NCBI RefSeq assembly: GCF_900108365.1
Contig: NZ_FNWQ01000002.1
Span: 248,001 to 312,000 of the forward strand
DNA from: Chryseobacterium culicis
GTDB lineage: Bacteria; Bacteroidota; Bacteroidia; Flavobacteriales; Weeksellaceae
Length of the DNA: 64,000 nucleotides
Reading direction: 5' to 3'
The position numbers and the translations under genes are program-made. Shown piece after piece: positions 17,662 to 25,834 of the stretch. The stretch's first letter is position 1. Every line of letters starts with the position of its first letter. The notes beneath the pieces are model-generated. The model made no database searches and was not told where the DNA came from. It saw nothing but the letters and a program-made list of their open reading frames with translations.

Positions 17662-18428
17662 TGAAAAAGGTAACGAAGCTTTTACTGAATAAAATTCCAC
17701 GTCCAATGCTTATTAAAATGAGCATCTGGGCAAGACCGCTTATTTATCAGTTTTTCAAAGGAGATCAGTTTTATGATCCCATTGACGGCAGGTCTTACAG
17801 AAAATTCCTTCCCTACGGATATGGAAAACAAAGAGAAAATGCATTGTCTCCGGGAACTTTAAGTTTGGAGAGACACCGTCAGATGTGGCTGTATCTTCAG
17901 AACGAAACTGATTTTTTCATTAAAAATTATAAAGTTCTGCATATTGCTCCCGAACAGGAATTTTTAAGGAAATTTAAAAGGATGAGCAATCTGAATTATA
18001 TTTCAGCAGACCTGTATTCTCCCATTGTGGACGTGAAGGCTGATATCCTTAATTTACCTTTCGAAAATGACAGTTTTGATATCGTTTTCTGTAACCATGT
18101 TCTGGAACATATTGAAGATGATGCAAAAGCAATGAGCGAGCTTTACAGGGTAATGAAACCCGGCGGATGGGGAATTCTTCAGGTTCCGATGAAAAACTCA
18201 TTGGAAAAAACCTATGAAGATTTTACGATTAAAGATCCAAAAGAACGCCAGAAACACTTCGGACAGTATGATCATGTTCGCTGGTACGGAATGGACTATT
18301 TTGACCGCCTAAAAAAAGCAGGCTTCGAAATAGAACAGAACTTCTATTCACAGAAATTCTCTGAAGAAGAAATAAAGAAATACGGATTAAGACATAACGA
18401 AATCTTACCTGTAGTTTATAAAAAATAA
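17661..18428 (+). CDS. Class I SAM-dependent methyltransferase
   Basis: A 255-residue cytosolic protein. The Methyltransf_11 core runs from about residue 90: a variant SAM-binding motif I (KVLHIAPEQEFLRKF) where the usual glycines are replaced, motif II with the acidic residue (YISADLYSP), and DIVFCNHVLEHIEDDAKAMSELYRVMKPGG. The glycine-poor motif I is typical of a subgroup also annotated as SAM-dependent methyltransferases. Translation is coupled to map by a one-base overlap of stop and start. The target, possibly a small molecule or sugar, is unknown. Confidence 0.82.
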   Translation: MKKVTKLLLNKIPRPMLIKMSIWARPLIYQFFKGDQFYDPIDGRSYRKFLPYGYGKQRENALSPGTLSLERHRQMWLYLQNETDFFIKNYKVLHIAPEQEFLRKFKRMSNLNYISADLYSPIVDVKADILNLPFENDSFDIVFCNHVLEHIEDDAKAMSELYRVMKPGGWGILQVPMKNSLEKTYEDFTIKDPKERQKHFGQYDHVRWYGMDYFDRLKKAGFEIEQNFYSQKFSEEEIKKYGLRHNEILPVVYKK

Positions 18429-18432
18429 AATA

Positions 18433-18465
18433 AAACCCGCTTCAACCATTGAAGCGGGTTTTTAT
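18433..18465. terminator. Bidirectional terminator between convergent genes
   Basis: A perfect 13-bp stem (AAACCCGCTTCAA / TTGAAGCGGGTTT) with a 3-nt loop, A-rich before and T-rich after, serves the methyltransferase and the convergent T9SS gene. Confidence 0.85.
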
Positions 18466-18484
18466 ATGAATGAAATGTTCTTTT

Positions 18485-19195
18485 TTACTCTTTGATAAAA
18501 GAATTAGACTTATAATTCTCCATCATTACAACATATTGTCCCTTTGGTAAGCTACTTGTATCAATTGATATTTTACTGCTGTTAGTGATTGTTTCAAATA
18601 CCAGTTTGCCTGAAAGATCGTATATTTTAAGCGAAAGATTTTTCTCAATATTTTCAATATTTAAAACCTCTTTTACCGGATTAGGATATGTTTTAAACGT
18701 CTTCGTTGCTGTGCTGACTTCCTTAGTACTCAATTGGTTAGTATTGTTATAGTAGATCTTATTTCCTGAAGGATCTGTCATTATCAAAGTTTTAACGTTG
18801 CCGTTGGTTGTAATCTGGTAGCTATATATGGATGCATAAGGTCCTAAACCATAAATATCACAGTTTTTCTGATCATAAGCACGAACAGGCGCTGCATTTC
18901 CTCCGTTATAAAATAAAAGAGTGCAGGAGCTTGATGTTTTGATAAGATTGTTGCTTCCGGGCATAACCCCGAAACCCATCATGGAAGTATTATAATATTT
19001 GGAATTAATAACATAGCTTGTTCCTCCCGCTGAATTGAATGTAGTTCCAGGGACTCCGTTATCAATGAATGGAGTATTCGTTGTCTGCCCGCTGCTTGTT
19101 ACTATTTTGGAAATATACCACGTATTGGAAAGTAATTCAGAGGTTTGCTGGGCAGTCAGTAAACTACCAGCTAAAAGGAATAGTATTTTTTTCAT
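18485..19195 (-). CDS. Secreted protein with T9SS C-terminal sorting domain
   Basis: A 236-residue protein. Signal peptide MKKILFLLAGSLLTAQ; residues about 17-155 form a small lipocalin- or heat-resistant-like beta domain (LLSNTWYISKIVTSSGQTT) with two cysteines (SSCTLLF and KNCDIYG). The C-terminal 75 residues begin FKTYPNPVKEVLNIEN and end FIKE, the standard type-A sorting domain for Por/T9SS secretion. It is expected on the cell surface or in the medium. The function is unknown. Confidence 0.8.
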   Translation of the reverse strand: MKKILFLLAGSLLTAQQTSELLSNTWYISKIVTSSGQTTNTPFIDNGVPGTTFNSAGGTSYVINSKYYNTSMMGFGVMPGSNNLIKTSSSCTLLFYNGGNAAPVRAYDQKNCDIYGLGPYASIYSYQITTNGNVKTLIMTDPSGNKIYYNNTNQLSTKEVSTATKTFKTYPNPVKEVLNIENIEKNLSLKIYDLSGKLVFETITNSSKISIDTSSLPKGQYVVMMENYKSNSFIKE

Positions 19196-19272
19196 GAGTT
19201 AAAAGTTTACGGTAAAGATATAAAAGAATTTCTTTTTCCTGATTCAATTTAATCATGATCAAAAAAATGATT

Positions 19273-19302
19273 AAAAAAACCGCCTTCACTGCGAAGACGG
19301 TT
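19273..19302 (-). terminator. Terminator of the SMR exporter gene
   Basis: A 10-bp stem with one C-A mismatch (AACCGCCTTC / GAAGACGGTT, 5-nt loop) followed on the minus strand by seven T. Confidence 0.75.
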
Positions 19303-19338
19303 CCCATTTTTAAATATAGATAGAAGTTTATGCACTTT

Positions 19339-19671
19339 CTAGTGTGAAGAAGATACAGCTTTTAATCCTACCACAGAACCAATAAGCGTTACAATAAAGA
19401 AAACTCTCCAAAAGCTCACAGGATCCTTAAAAAAAATAATTCCCATTAAGGCCGTTCCTACAGCACCAATTCCCGTCCATACTGCATAAGCAGTTCCGAT
19501 AGGCAGTGTCTGAGTAGCTTTGATCAGCAAAAGCATACTGATCGTCATCGTTATCAGAAAACCGGCATACCACAGGTACATCTCCGTCCCTGATGTTTCC
19601 TTTGCCTTTCCCAAACATGACGCGAAGGCAACTTCAAATAATCCCGCGATAACTAATATTAACCAATTCAT
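19339..19671 (-). CDS. sugE: SMR-family small membrane exporter, SugE/Gdx type
   Basis: A 110-residue inner-membrane protein with four predicted helices, functioning as a dual-topology dimer in this family. The helix-1 glutamate (LVIAGLFEVAFAS) binds substrate. The sequence PIGTAYAVWTGIGAVGTALMGI is nearly identical to the SugE/Gdx signature, which favours guanidinium or quaternary-ammonium export over the broader EmrE type. No guanidine riboswitch-like structure was recognised upstream; instead the upstream spacer carries a heptamer repeat and the REP-like element. It lies downstream of a Crp/Fnr gene on the same strand, 250 bp apart. Confidence 0.88.
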   Translation of the reverse strand: MNWLILVIAGLFEVAFASCLGKAKETSGTEMYLWYAGFLITMTISMLLLIKATQTLPIGTAYAVWTGIGAVGTALMGIIFFKDPVSFWRVFFIVTLIGSVVGLKAVSSSH

Positions 19672-19764
19672 TTCTTAAATTTTTCTACTGCAAATTTCAG
19701 AATTTGAAGGGAGAAAAAATTTTACAATTGTTAAAAAATAAAAATGTGGAGAGATTGAAGAGAG

Positions 19765-19793
19765 GAAGAAAGGAAGATGGGAGCTGGAAGAAG
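19765..19793. repeat. Heptamer tandem repeat, unit GGAAGAT-like x4
   Basis: Consecutive 7-bp units GAAGAAA, GGAAGAT, GGGAGCT, GGAAGAA lie in the spacer between the Crp/Fnr and sugE genes. It is purine-rich on the plus strand and weaker than the array before map. Confidence 0.55.
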
Positions 19794-19815
19794 TAAAAAA
19801 ATAATATCGTTCTAT

Positions 19816-19883
19816 CAATAGGGGCGGACTTTAGTCCGCTCGCTCTCAATATAAATACGTATTCCTCCGGCTTTAGCCAAAAC
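19816..19883. repeat. REP-like two-palindrome element, copy 2
   Basis: CAATAGGGG leads into the palindrome GCGGACTTTAGTCCGC (19824-19839). After 29 bp comes GGCTTTAGCC (19869-19878) and AAAAC, as in copy 1 at 4531-4593. The A-T pair in the first stem replaces a G-C pair in copy 1, so pairing is preserved. Confidence 0.75.
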
Positions 19884-19922
19884 ATAAGAATTTTTAAATC
19901 CTTCAATCTTTGAATTTTAAAT

Positions 19923-20486
19923 TCATTTTATCTCCGCCCGAATTCTGCTTAAACTCACCTGCGTAATCCCCAGATAAGACGCAATATATCCTAACTGAAC
20001 CCTTTTCAGTAAGTCAGGCTGATAGGTAATAATATCCTTGTAGCGCTCCAGTGAAGTTTTGAACTGTCGGGAAATAATCAGTTCCTCAGATTTTATCATC
20101 TCTGCTTCGGCCAGTTTTCTCCCCCAGTTAGCAATATGAATGTCTTCATTGAAAAGTTTTCTTAAACTTTCCGTTTCCATTCTGTAAAGATCACAGTCTT
20201 CCAGCAATTCGATACTTTCATAGCCGGGTTTGTCCTCTACATAGCTTTTCATAGAAAGAATGCATTGTCCTTCACTCCCGAACCAGAATGTAATATCATT
20301 ATCAGCAGTTGAGGAGTAGGCACGTGCAATTCCTCTTCTTATAAAATAAAGATAAGGAATCACTTTATCAGCTTCCATAAGGCAAAAACCTTTTGGGTAC
20401 GAAACTTCAGTGATGTGCTCTTTTAAACTGTTTTTTGAATCTTCCGGAAGAAGGAAAACTTGGTCAAGAATCTGGTCTATAGTCAT
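19923..20486 (-). CDS. Crp/Fnr-family transcriptional regulator
   Basis: A 187-residue protein. The cNMP-binding jelly roll spans about residues 1-115 (EVSYPKGFCLMEADKVIPYLYFIRRGIARAYSS, FGSEGQCILSMKSYV) and the C-terminal HTH is RVQLGYIASYLGITQVSLSRIRAEIK. The cAMP-contact motif of E. coli Crp is not conserved, and there is no Fnr cysteine cluster, so the ligand is unknown. This subgroup is abundant in flavobacteria. It is transcribed toward sugE, which it may or may not control. Confidence 0.85.
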   Translation of the reverse strand: MTIDQILDQVFLLPEDSKNSLKEHITEVSYPKGFCLMEADKVIPYLYFIRRGIARAYSSTADNDITFWFGSEGQCILSMKSYVEDKPGYESIELLEDCDLYRMETESLRKLFNEDIHIANWGRKLAEAEMIKSEELIISRQFKTSLERYKDIITYQPDLLKRVQLGYIASYLGITQVSLSRIRAEIK

Positions 20487-20505
20487 AAAGATGAATTCTA
20501 ATAGT

Positions 20506-20513
20506 CAAAAATA
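20506..20513 (-). promoter_or_regulatory. -7 box (TATTTTTG) of the Crp/Fnr gene
   Basis: A consensus box 19 bp before the ATG at 20486. Confidence 0.45.
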
Positions 20514-20640
20514 TCAGTTTTCAGTAATGCAATACAAAATTAGAAGGTAATTTTTATAAGAAATATTACAATAAGGATGATTATAATTTTTCAGAATTCA
20601 ACTTATTTATAATCAAAATTACAAAAGAAAAGGTAAAAAT

Positions 20641-20700
20641 TCCCCACCATTGGAGGGGTGGCGAAAATTCAAAGAATTTTTGGCGGGCTGGCAGACCAAC
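20641..20700. repeat. GC-rich palindromic segment, possible mobile-element remnant
   Basis: TCCCCACCATTGGAGGGG is followed by TGGCGAAAATTC-AAA-GAATTTTTGGC, two nested inverted repeats in an otherwise AT-rich 344-bp spacer (20487-20830). It resembles short dispersed repeats seen between genes in many Bacteroidota. No transposase is present. Confidence 0.45.
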
Positions 20701-20802
20701 AGTCAACTCTTTATAACTCCTTTTTCCATACCTTATTGGGAATATAACTCTCTTTTTTCCTTTAATTATTGAGATTAACTGTAAAGACCAATTTTGTTTT
20801 AT

Positions 20803-20810
20803 TAACTTTG
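20803..20810 (+). promoter_or_regulatory. era -7 box (TAACTTTG)
   Basis: A consensus box 20 bp before the era ATG at 20831. Confidence 0.5.
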
Positions 20811-20830
20811 CAGTTCGTAATATTATTTTT

Positions 20831-21706
20831 ATGCACAAAGCTGGATTTGTTAATATAGTTGGAAAGCCCAATGCGGGAAAATCGACCTTGCTCAACCAAT
20901 TGATGGGGGAGAAACTGGCGATTGTAACGCAGAAAGCACAGACAACCCGTCACAGAATTTTTGGAATTTATAATGAAGATGACCTTCAGATTGTATTTTC
21001 TGATACTCCCGGAGTATTGGATCCGAAATACGGACTGCAGGAAAAAATGATGGATTTTGTAAAGGACTCTTTACAGGATGCAGATGTATTCCTGTTTATT
21101 GTAGATGTTACCGATAAAGCAGAACCTTCAGAATTTTTAATTGATAAACTGAATAAAATTCCCGTACCGGTACTGCTTTTATTAAACAAAGTAGACCAGA
21201 CGGATCAGGCAGGTCTTGAAAAACTGGTGGAAGATTGGCATGCCAGAATTCCAAAAGCTGAAATTCTGCCCATTTCTGCATTAAATGCCTTTAATACCGA
21301 TGTAATTTTACCGAAAATAAAATCGCTGCTTCCTGAGAACCCTCCTTATTACGATAAAGATCAATATACAGACAAGCCTGAAAGATTTTTCGTGAACGAG
21401 GCAATTCGTGAGAAAATTCTTCTGAATTACGATAAAGAAATTCCCTATTCAGTGGAAGTTGTAACAGAACAGTTTAAAGAAAAGGAAGGCATCATTTTCA
21501 TCGATTCTATTATTTATGTAGAAAGAGAAACCCAAAAAGGAATTATTATCGGGCATAAAGGAGAAGCCATTAAAAAAGTAGGAACGGAAGCAAGGTTGGA
21601 TCTTGAGAAATTCTTTACCAAAAAAATTCATCTGAACCTGTTTGTAAAAGTGAAAAAAGACTGGAGAAAGAACGACAGAGATCTTAAGAATTTCGGTTAT
21701 CGTTAA
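20831..21706 (+). CDS. era: GTPase Era, 16S rRNA maturation
   Basis: A 291-residue GTPase needed for 30S assembly. G1 is GKPNAGKST (residues 11-19), G2 is the TTRH segment (KAQTTRHRIFG), G3 is SDTPG, G4 is NKVD and G5 is ISAL. The KH domain at about 200-290 contains IIGHKGEAIKKVGTEARLDLEKFF, the KH RNA-binding loop. Length and domain order are typical. It has its own promoter, and DoxX follows 65 bp later on the same strand. Confidence 0.97.
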   Translation: MHKAGFVNIVGKPNAGKSTLLNQLMGEKLAIVTQKAQTTRHRIFGIYNEDDLQIVFSDTPGVLDPKYGLQEKMMDFVKDSLQDADVFLFIVDVTDKAEPSEFLIDKLNKIPVPVLLLLNKVDQTDQAGLEKLVEDWHARIPKAEILPISALNAFNTDVILPKIKSLLPENPPYYDKDQYTDKPERFFVNEAIREKILLNYDKEIPYSVEVVTEQFKEKEGIIFIDSIIYVERETQKGIIIGHKGEAIKKVGTEARLDLEKFFTKKIHLNLFVKVKKDWRKNDRDLKNFGYR

Positions 21707-21771
21707 ACTAAAACGGCCGGAATCCCGTTGTATTAAAAGATTTTTATTACCTTAGTATAAATTTTTAGTAC

Positions 21772-22200
21772 ATGAACTATAATAATTCAAATTCGAGCTC
21801 AATACCTAAAGATATTATTTTGTTAGTGGTGAGAGTGTTTGTAGGTTTTGCCATGCTTTCTCATGGTTTTCCAAAACTTCAGATGCTGTTGGCAGGCGGT
21901 AAAATCGAGTTTTTTGATTTTATGGGACTTGGGCCTCAGATATCACTGATTCTTACGGTTTTTGCTGAATTTGTATGTTCAATACTCCTTATACTAGGCC
22001 TCTTTACAAGAGTTTCTCTTGGATTTCTAATCTTTACAATGATCATTGCAGGTTTTGTAGTACATGGTGCAGATCCTTTTGAAAAGAGAGAAATGGCGCT
22101 TGTTTATCTTTCCGTTTATCTTTTATTGATGGTAATAGGAGCCGGAAAAATTTCCGTAGATCACATGATAGAAAGAAGAAAAAGAGCTTCGGAGTGGTAA
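21772..22200 (+). CDS. DoxX-family membrane protein
   Basis: A 142-residue inner-membrane protein with four hydrophobic helices (about residues 15-35, 60-80, 87-105 and 112-132). The first helix RVFVGFAMLSHGFPKLQML and the AEFVCSILLILGLFTR segment are typical DoxX features. The family is linked to redox or thiol stress, but its activity is poorly defined. It may be cotranscribed with era. A shared bidirectional terminator separates it from the convergent GG-leader peptide gene. Confidence 0.82.
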   Translation: MNYNNSNSSSIPKDIILLVVRVFVGFAMLSHGFPKLQMLLAGGKIEFFDFMGLGPQISLILTVFAEFVCSILLILGLFTRVSLGFLIFTMIIAGFVVHGADPFEKREMALVYLSVYLLLMVIGAGKISVDHMIERRKRASEW

Positions 22201-22224
22201 TGTTATCATAAAACCAACAAAATA

Positions 22225-22254
22225 AAAAGGCACTTCATATTTGAAGTGCCTTTT
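22225..22254. terminator. Bidirectional terminator, DoxX / GG-leader peptide
   Basis: A perfect 13-bp stem (AAAAGGCACTTCA / TGAAGTGCCTTTT) with a TATT loop lies between two convergent genes; it ends six bases before the peptide stop codon. Confidence 0.85.
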
Positions 22255-22260
22255 CTGTTA

Positions 22261-22413
22261 TTAAGGTCTGCAAGATGGTAAACACTCCCAGATTGGAGCG
22301 CCACTCGGCGTTTTCCCCACTCTGCAGGCCATGTATCCGGAATCACATAATGGAGCATTTCCTCCGATAATAGTTTTCAGACTGTTCTTTGATAATTTTC
22401 GTAAGTTTTTCAT
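22261..22413 (-). CDS. Bacteriocin-like small peptide with double-glycine leader
   Basis: A 50-residue ORF. The leader MKNLRKLSKNSLKTIIGG matches the flavobacterial MKNLxKLxRxxLKxIxGG leader cleaved after Gly-Gly by C39-peptidase ABC transporters. The predicted mature part is 32 residues (N19-P50) with four cysteines (C23, C30, C44, C48), one tryptophan and five prolines, fitting a disulfide-stabilised secreted peptide. It has its own terminator and a near-consensus -7 box (TACATTTA) upstream. Similar genes are annotated in Chryseobacterium as bacteriocin-like proteins with no proven activity. No modification enzyme, immunity protein or C39 transporter is adjacent, so export would depend on a distant transporter. 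Confidence 0.8.
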   Translation of the reverse strand: MKNLRKLSKNSLKTIIGGNAPLCDSGYMACRVGKTPSGAPIWECLPSCRP

Positions 22414-22532
22414 ATTGTTTTATTTTGTGAAGTAAATGTAACAAAAAAATAAATATGACACTAAAAAGAGTCTTATTTATTTCATTTTATCAATCTTCTA
22501 AAATTTACTATATTCGTAAAAAATGAATTTAT

Positions 22533-24935
22533 ATGAAGATAAAACTGACCATCTGCCTTCTGGCATTTCTCAATTTTTATGATGCACAGGAGAATATCAC
22601 GTACCAAAAGCCATCAGCTGAAATCCTGAAACTGGCAGATTATCAAAGACCGCCAAGTGTTCTGATGAACAGTAAAAAAGATTGGGTGGTCTTTACTTAT
22701 CGTCCAACATATAAAACACTGGAAGATCTCAGCCAGCAGGAAATGAAACTTGGAGGGCTGAGAATTAATCCTGTTACTAACATCTCAAGCAGCACAACCT
22801 ACTCAAATAATCTTAAGATCAGAAAGATCAATGATAAAAATGAGCTTCAGGTAAAAAATCTTCCTTCCAACCCGAAAATTACGTATGTTTCTTTTTCTCC
22901 GGATGAAAAAAAACTGGCTTTTACCAATACTACCGCTAAAGGGGTAGAGCTTTGGGTGGTAGATCTGGAAACGGCTTCGGCCAAAAAAATAACAGCTGAT
23001 AATCTTAATGCTAATTTAGGAATGCCTTATGTATGGTATAATGACTCTCAAAGCTTCCTGATCAGAGTAATTCCACAAAACAGGCCGGCTCTCATAGATG
23101 CAAGCAAAGACCTTCCTACAGGCCCTATTGTTTCAACAGCAGACGGTAAAGTTTCACAGAACAGAACCTATCAGGATCTTTTGAAAAATCCTCAGGATGA
23201 AAAAAACTTTGAAACGCTTACCGCTTCGGAAATTTACAATGTTGACCTTACGGGAAATCTTAAAAAACTGAAAGATCAGGATATGTATGCAGGCCTAAGT
23301 TTTTCTCCGGATGGAAATTATCTGATGGCTACCACAATCAAAAAGCCGTTTTCCTATATTGTTCCACTTAACAGATTCCCATCGCAGACAGTGGTGTATG
23401 ATATGAAAGGAAATGCTGTAAAAACAGTAAATGAAGTTCCTCTGAATGAAATTATGCCAAAAGGTTTCTCTTCTGTCAGAACCGGAAAAAGAGACATGGC
23501 CTGGAGAAGTGATGCTCCAGCTACGCTTACTTTTGCTGAAGCTTTGGACGGAGGAGATCAGTCTAAAGCAGCGGAATACAGAGACGAGGTATTTACGTGG
23601 GATGCTCCATTTACAGCGGCTCCGAAGTCTTTCTTCAAAACAAAGCAGAGATATGATGATGTAGTTTGGACGAATGATCATTATGCGATTGTCTCCGAAG
23701 GCTGGTATGACACAAGAAATACAAAATCTTACCTGATAGATACCAATAACGGGGAATCTAAGGTTTTCGATGACAGAAATTATCAGGATGTCTACAGTGA
23801 TCCGGGAAATTTCAATACCACAAAAAACCAGTATGGAAGATACGTAATTGATATGAAGGGTGGAAAAGCCTATCTGATCGGAGACGGGTTTACCAAAGAC
23901 GGTCAGCATCCGTTCATTGATGAAATGGATGTGAAGTCACTGAAAAAGAAAAGACTGTACACCTCTAATGTAAAGAATGGTAAAGAAGAAATTATTGATA
24001 TTCTTAATGCTTCAAAAGGAGAAATCCTTACGACTCAACAGTCACCGAGCCTATATCCTAATTACTTCAAAAAGAACATCAAATCTAATAAAGCAGAAGC
24101 GGTAACTAACTTTGCAAACCCTTTTGAAAGCATCAAAGACGTTTACAAAGAAGTCATTACCTATAAGAGAAATGACGGTGTTACTTTAACCGGAACGCTT
24201 TACCTTCCGGCTAATTACGACAGAAAAGCGAAAAAAGAAAAGCTTCCGTTGCTGATCTGGGCTTACCCTACAGAATATAAAGACAAAAATACAGCAGGGC
24301 AGAATACCCAAAACCCTAACGACTTTACATTCCCGTACTACGGATCTTTTGTATACTGGACAACGAAAGGATATGCTGTTCTTGATGATGCGGCTTTCCC
24401 GATTATCGGTGAAGGAAAAACAGAGCCTAATGATACGTTTATCCCACAATTGGTGTCCAATGCGGCGGCTGCAATTGATGCAGTAGATCATCTGGGATAT
24501 ATTGACAGAAAAAAAGTGGCTGTAGGAGGACATTCTTATGGGGCTTTTATGACTGCCAACCTTCTGACCCACTCTGATCTTTTTGCCTGCGGAATTGCAA
24601 GAAGCGGAGCCTATAACAGAACTTTAACGCCATTTGGGTTCCAGAGCGAGCAGAGAAACTATTGGGATATTCCGGAGATCTACAATAAGATGTCTCCGTT
24701 CATGAATGCAGACAAAATGAAGACTCCGCTTCTTCTGGTTCATGGGGATGCAGATAACAACCCTGGAACATTTACCCTGCAGACGGAAAGATACTTCCAG
24801 GCATTGAAAAACCTTGGGGCTCCGGTAAAAATGGTTCTTCTTCCAAAAGAAGCCCACGGATATCAGGCCAAAGAAAATATCTTCCACCTTTTATGGGAAC
24901 AGGATCAGTTCCTTGAAAAGTGCCTGAAGAAATAA
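22533..24935 (+). CDS. Secreted S9-family prolyl oligopeptidase-like peptidase
   Basis: An 800-residue exported serine peptidase. Signal peptide to about residue 19 (LLAFLNFYDAQ). Residues about 40-540 form the beta-propeller (KITYVSFSPDEKKLAFTNT, GLSFSPDGNYLMAT); the alpha/beta-hydrolase domain is about 560-800. The catalytic triad is S668 (GGHSYGAFMT), D739 (VHGDADNNPGT) and H775 (PKEAHGYQ). The layout resembles S9D glutamyl-endopeptidase-type enzymes, which are common in periplasmic peptide breakdown by Bacteroidota. It is monocistronic with a strong terminator. Confidence 0.9.
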   Translation: MKIKLTICLLAFLNFYDAQENITYQKPSAEILKLADYQRPPSVLMNSKKDWVVFTYRPTYKTLEDLSQQEMKLGGLRINPVTNISSSTTYSNNLKIRKINDKNELQVKNLPSNPKITYVSFSPDEKKLAFTNTTAKGVELWVVDLETASAKKITADNLNANLGMPYVWYNDSQSFLIRVIPQNRPALIDASKDLPTGPIVSTADGKVSQNRTYQDLLKNPQDEKNFETLTASEIYNVDLTGNLKKLKDQDMYAGLSFSPDGNYLMATTIKKPFSYIVPLNRFPSQTVVYDMKGNAVKTVNEVPLNEIMPKGFSSVRTGKRDMAWRSDAPATLTFAEALDGGDQSKAAEYRDEVFTWDAPFTAAPKSFFKTKQRYDDVVWTNDHYAIVSEGWYDTRNTKSYLIDTNNGESKVFDDRNYQDVYSDPGNFNTTKNQYGRYVIDMKGGKAYLIGDGFTKDGQHPFIDEMDVKSLKKKRLYTSNVKNGKEEIIDILNASKGEILTTQQSPSLYPNYFKKNIKSNKAEAVTNFANPFESIKDVYKEVITYKRNDGVTLTGTLYLPANYDRKAKKEKLPLLIWAYPTEYKDKNTAGQNTQNPNDFTFPYYGSFVYWTTKGYAVLDDAAFPIIGEGKTEPNDTFIPQLVSNAAAAIDAVDHLGYIDRKKVAVGGHSYGAFMTANLLTHSDLFACGIARSGAYNRTLTPFGFQSEQRNYWDIPEIYNKMSPFMNADKMKTPLLLVHGDADNNPGTFTLQTERYFQALKNLGAPVKMVLLPKEAHGYQAKENIFHLLWEQDQFLEKCLKK

Positions 24936-24940
24936 ATGAC

Positions 24941-24977
24941 AAAAGAGACTGTTTATCACAAACAGTCTCTTTTTTTG
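24941..24977 (+). terminator. Terminator of the S9 peptidase gene
   Basis: A perfect 14-bp stem (AAAAGAGACTGTTT / AAACAGTCTCTTTT, 5-nt loop) continuing into a T run. Confidence 0.85.
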
Positions 24978-25068
24978 ATTAAAATATAATAAGGAAGTTG
25001 TATTAAAACTTAATTGAAGCTCATCTTAATGATCTTATCTGCTTCATAAAATTTAATGGTTTTAAAAA

Positions 25069-25758
25069 TTAAAGATGCTTCAGGATTTCATTAATTCTTT
25101 TAAGCTCCATAAAATTTGGATGTTCAAGATTAACATCATGCTGTTCATGGCTCCAGGTCACATGATAAGGAATATGAGCGGCAGATCCTCCAATTTCCAA
25201 TACCGGTAAAATATCCGACTTGATAGAATTTCCCAGCATCAGAAAATTCTCAGGCAGGCAGTCCAGGTGTTTCAAAAGCTTTTTGTAATCATATTCTTTT
25301 TTATCACTCATGATTTCAATATGGTGGAAATAGTCCTGTAATCCGGAATTTTTAAGCTTACGTTCCTGATCCAGCAGATCACCTTTTGTAGCAACGACCA
25401 GCCTGTATTTTCCCTTTAAGCTGTCAAGAGTTTCTGTAACGCCATCCAGAAGTTCAATTGGTTTCTGAAGAAGTTCCTGACCCAGCTGAAGCGCTTTGTT
25501 AACCAATGCTATAGGTGCTGTGTTGTTGGATATCCTGGATATGGTTTCAACCATACAAAGCATAAATCCTTTTACGCCATAACCATACAAATGCAGATTC
25601 TGCATTTCCGTTTTAAACAATTCCTGTGATACGGAGTGCTGCGGAAGATAATCCTCCAGCAGTATGCAGAATTCTTTTTCAGCTTCCTGAAAGTAAGGTT
25701 CATTGATCCAAAGTGTATCATCTGCGTCAAAAGCAATGGTTGTAATATGATTATTCAT
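25069..25758 (-). CDS. HAD-superfamily hydrolase (phosphoglycolate/pyrophosphatase type)
   Basis: A 229-residue cytosolic protein. Motif I is FDADDTLW, motif II RLVVATKGD (T in the second beta strand), motif III K in KKEYDYKKLLKHL, and motif IV MLGNSIKSDILPVLEIGG. An inserted helical cap follows motif I. The substrate is unknown; relatives act on phosphoglycolate or dehalogenate acids. It is divergent from a Crp/Fnr gene with only 76 bp between starts, so the two may be co-regulated. Confidence 0.82.
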   Translation of the reverse strand: MNNHITTIAFDADDTLWINEPYFQEAEKEFCILLEDYLPQHSVSQELFKTEMQNLHLYGYGVKGFMLCMVETISRISNNTAPIALVNKALQLGQELLQKPIELLDGVTETLDSLKGKYRLVVATKGDLLDQERKLKNSGLQDYFHHIEIMSDKKEYDYKKLLKHLDCLPENFLMLGNSIKSDILPVLEIGGSAAHIPYHVTWSHEQHDVNLEHPNFMELKRINEILKHL

Positions 25759-25813
25759 TTTTGTTTTGTAATTTTCTGTCCGTAAAATTCAGTATAAAAA
25801 ATAAACAGGCAAA

Positions 25814-25825
25814 GGACATTTGTCC
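25814..25825. promoter_or_regulatory. Inverted repeat GGACATTTGTCC, candidate regulator site
   Basis: A 5-bp perfect inverted repeat (GGACA / TGTCC) with a TT centre lies ten bases before the Crp/Fnr start at 25835, in the divergent HAD/Crp promoter region. The position suggests autoregulation; the site is short. Confidence 0.45.
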
Positions 25826-25834
25826 CGGTTACAT

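Noticed and set aside
19672-19764. Possible guanidine riboswitch before sugE
   Set aside because: No conserved ykkC-type loops could be recognised; the spacer is repeat-derived.
23295-23909. 204-codon ORF opposite the S9 peptidase
   Set aside because: Antisense shadow of a well-supported gene; no domain features.
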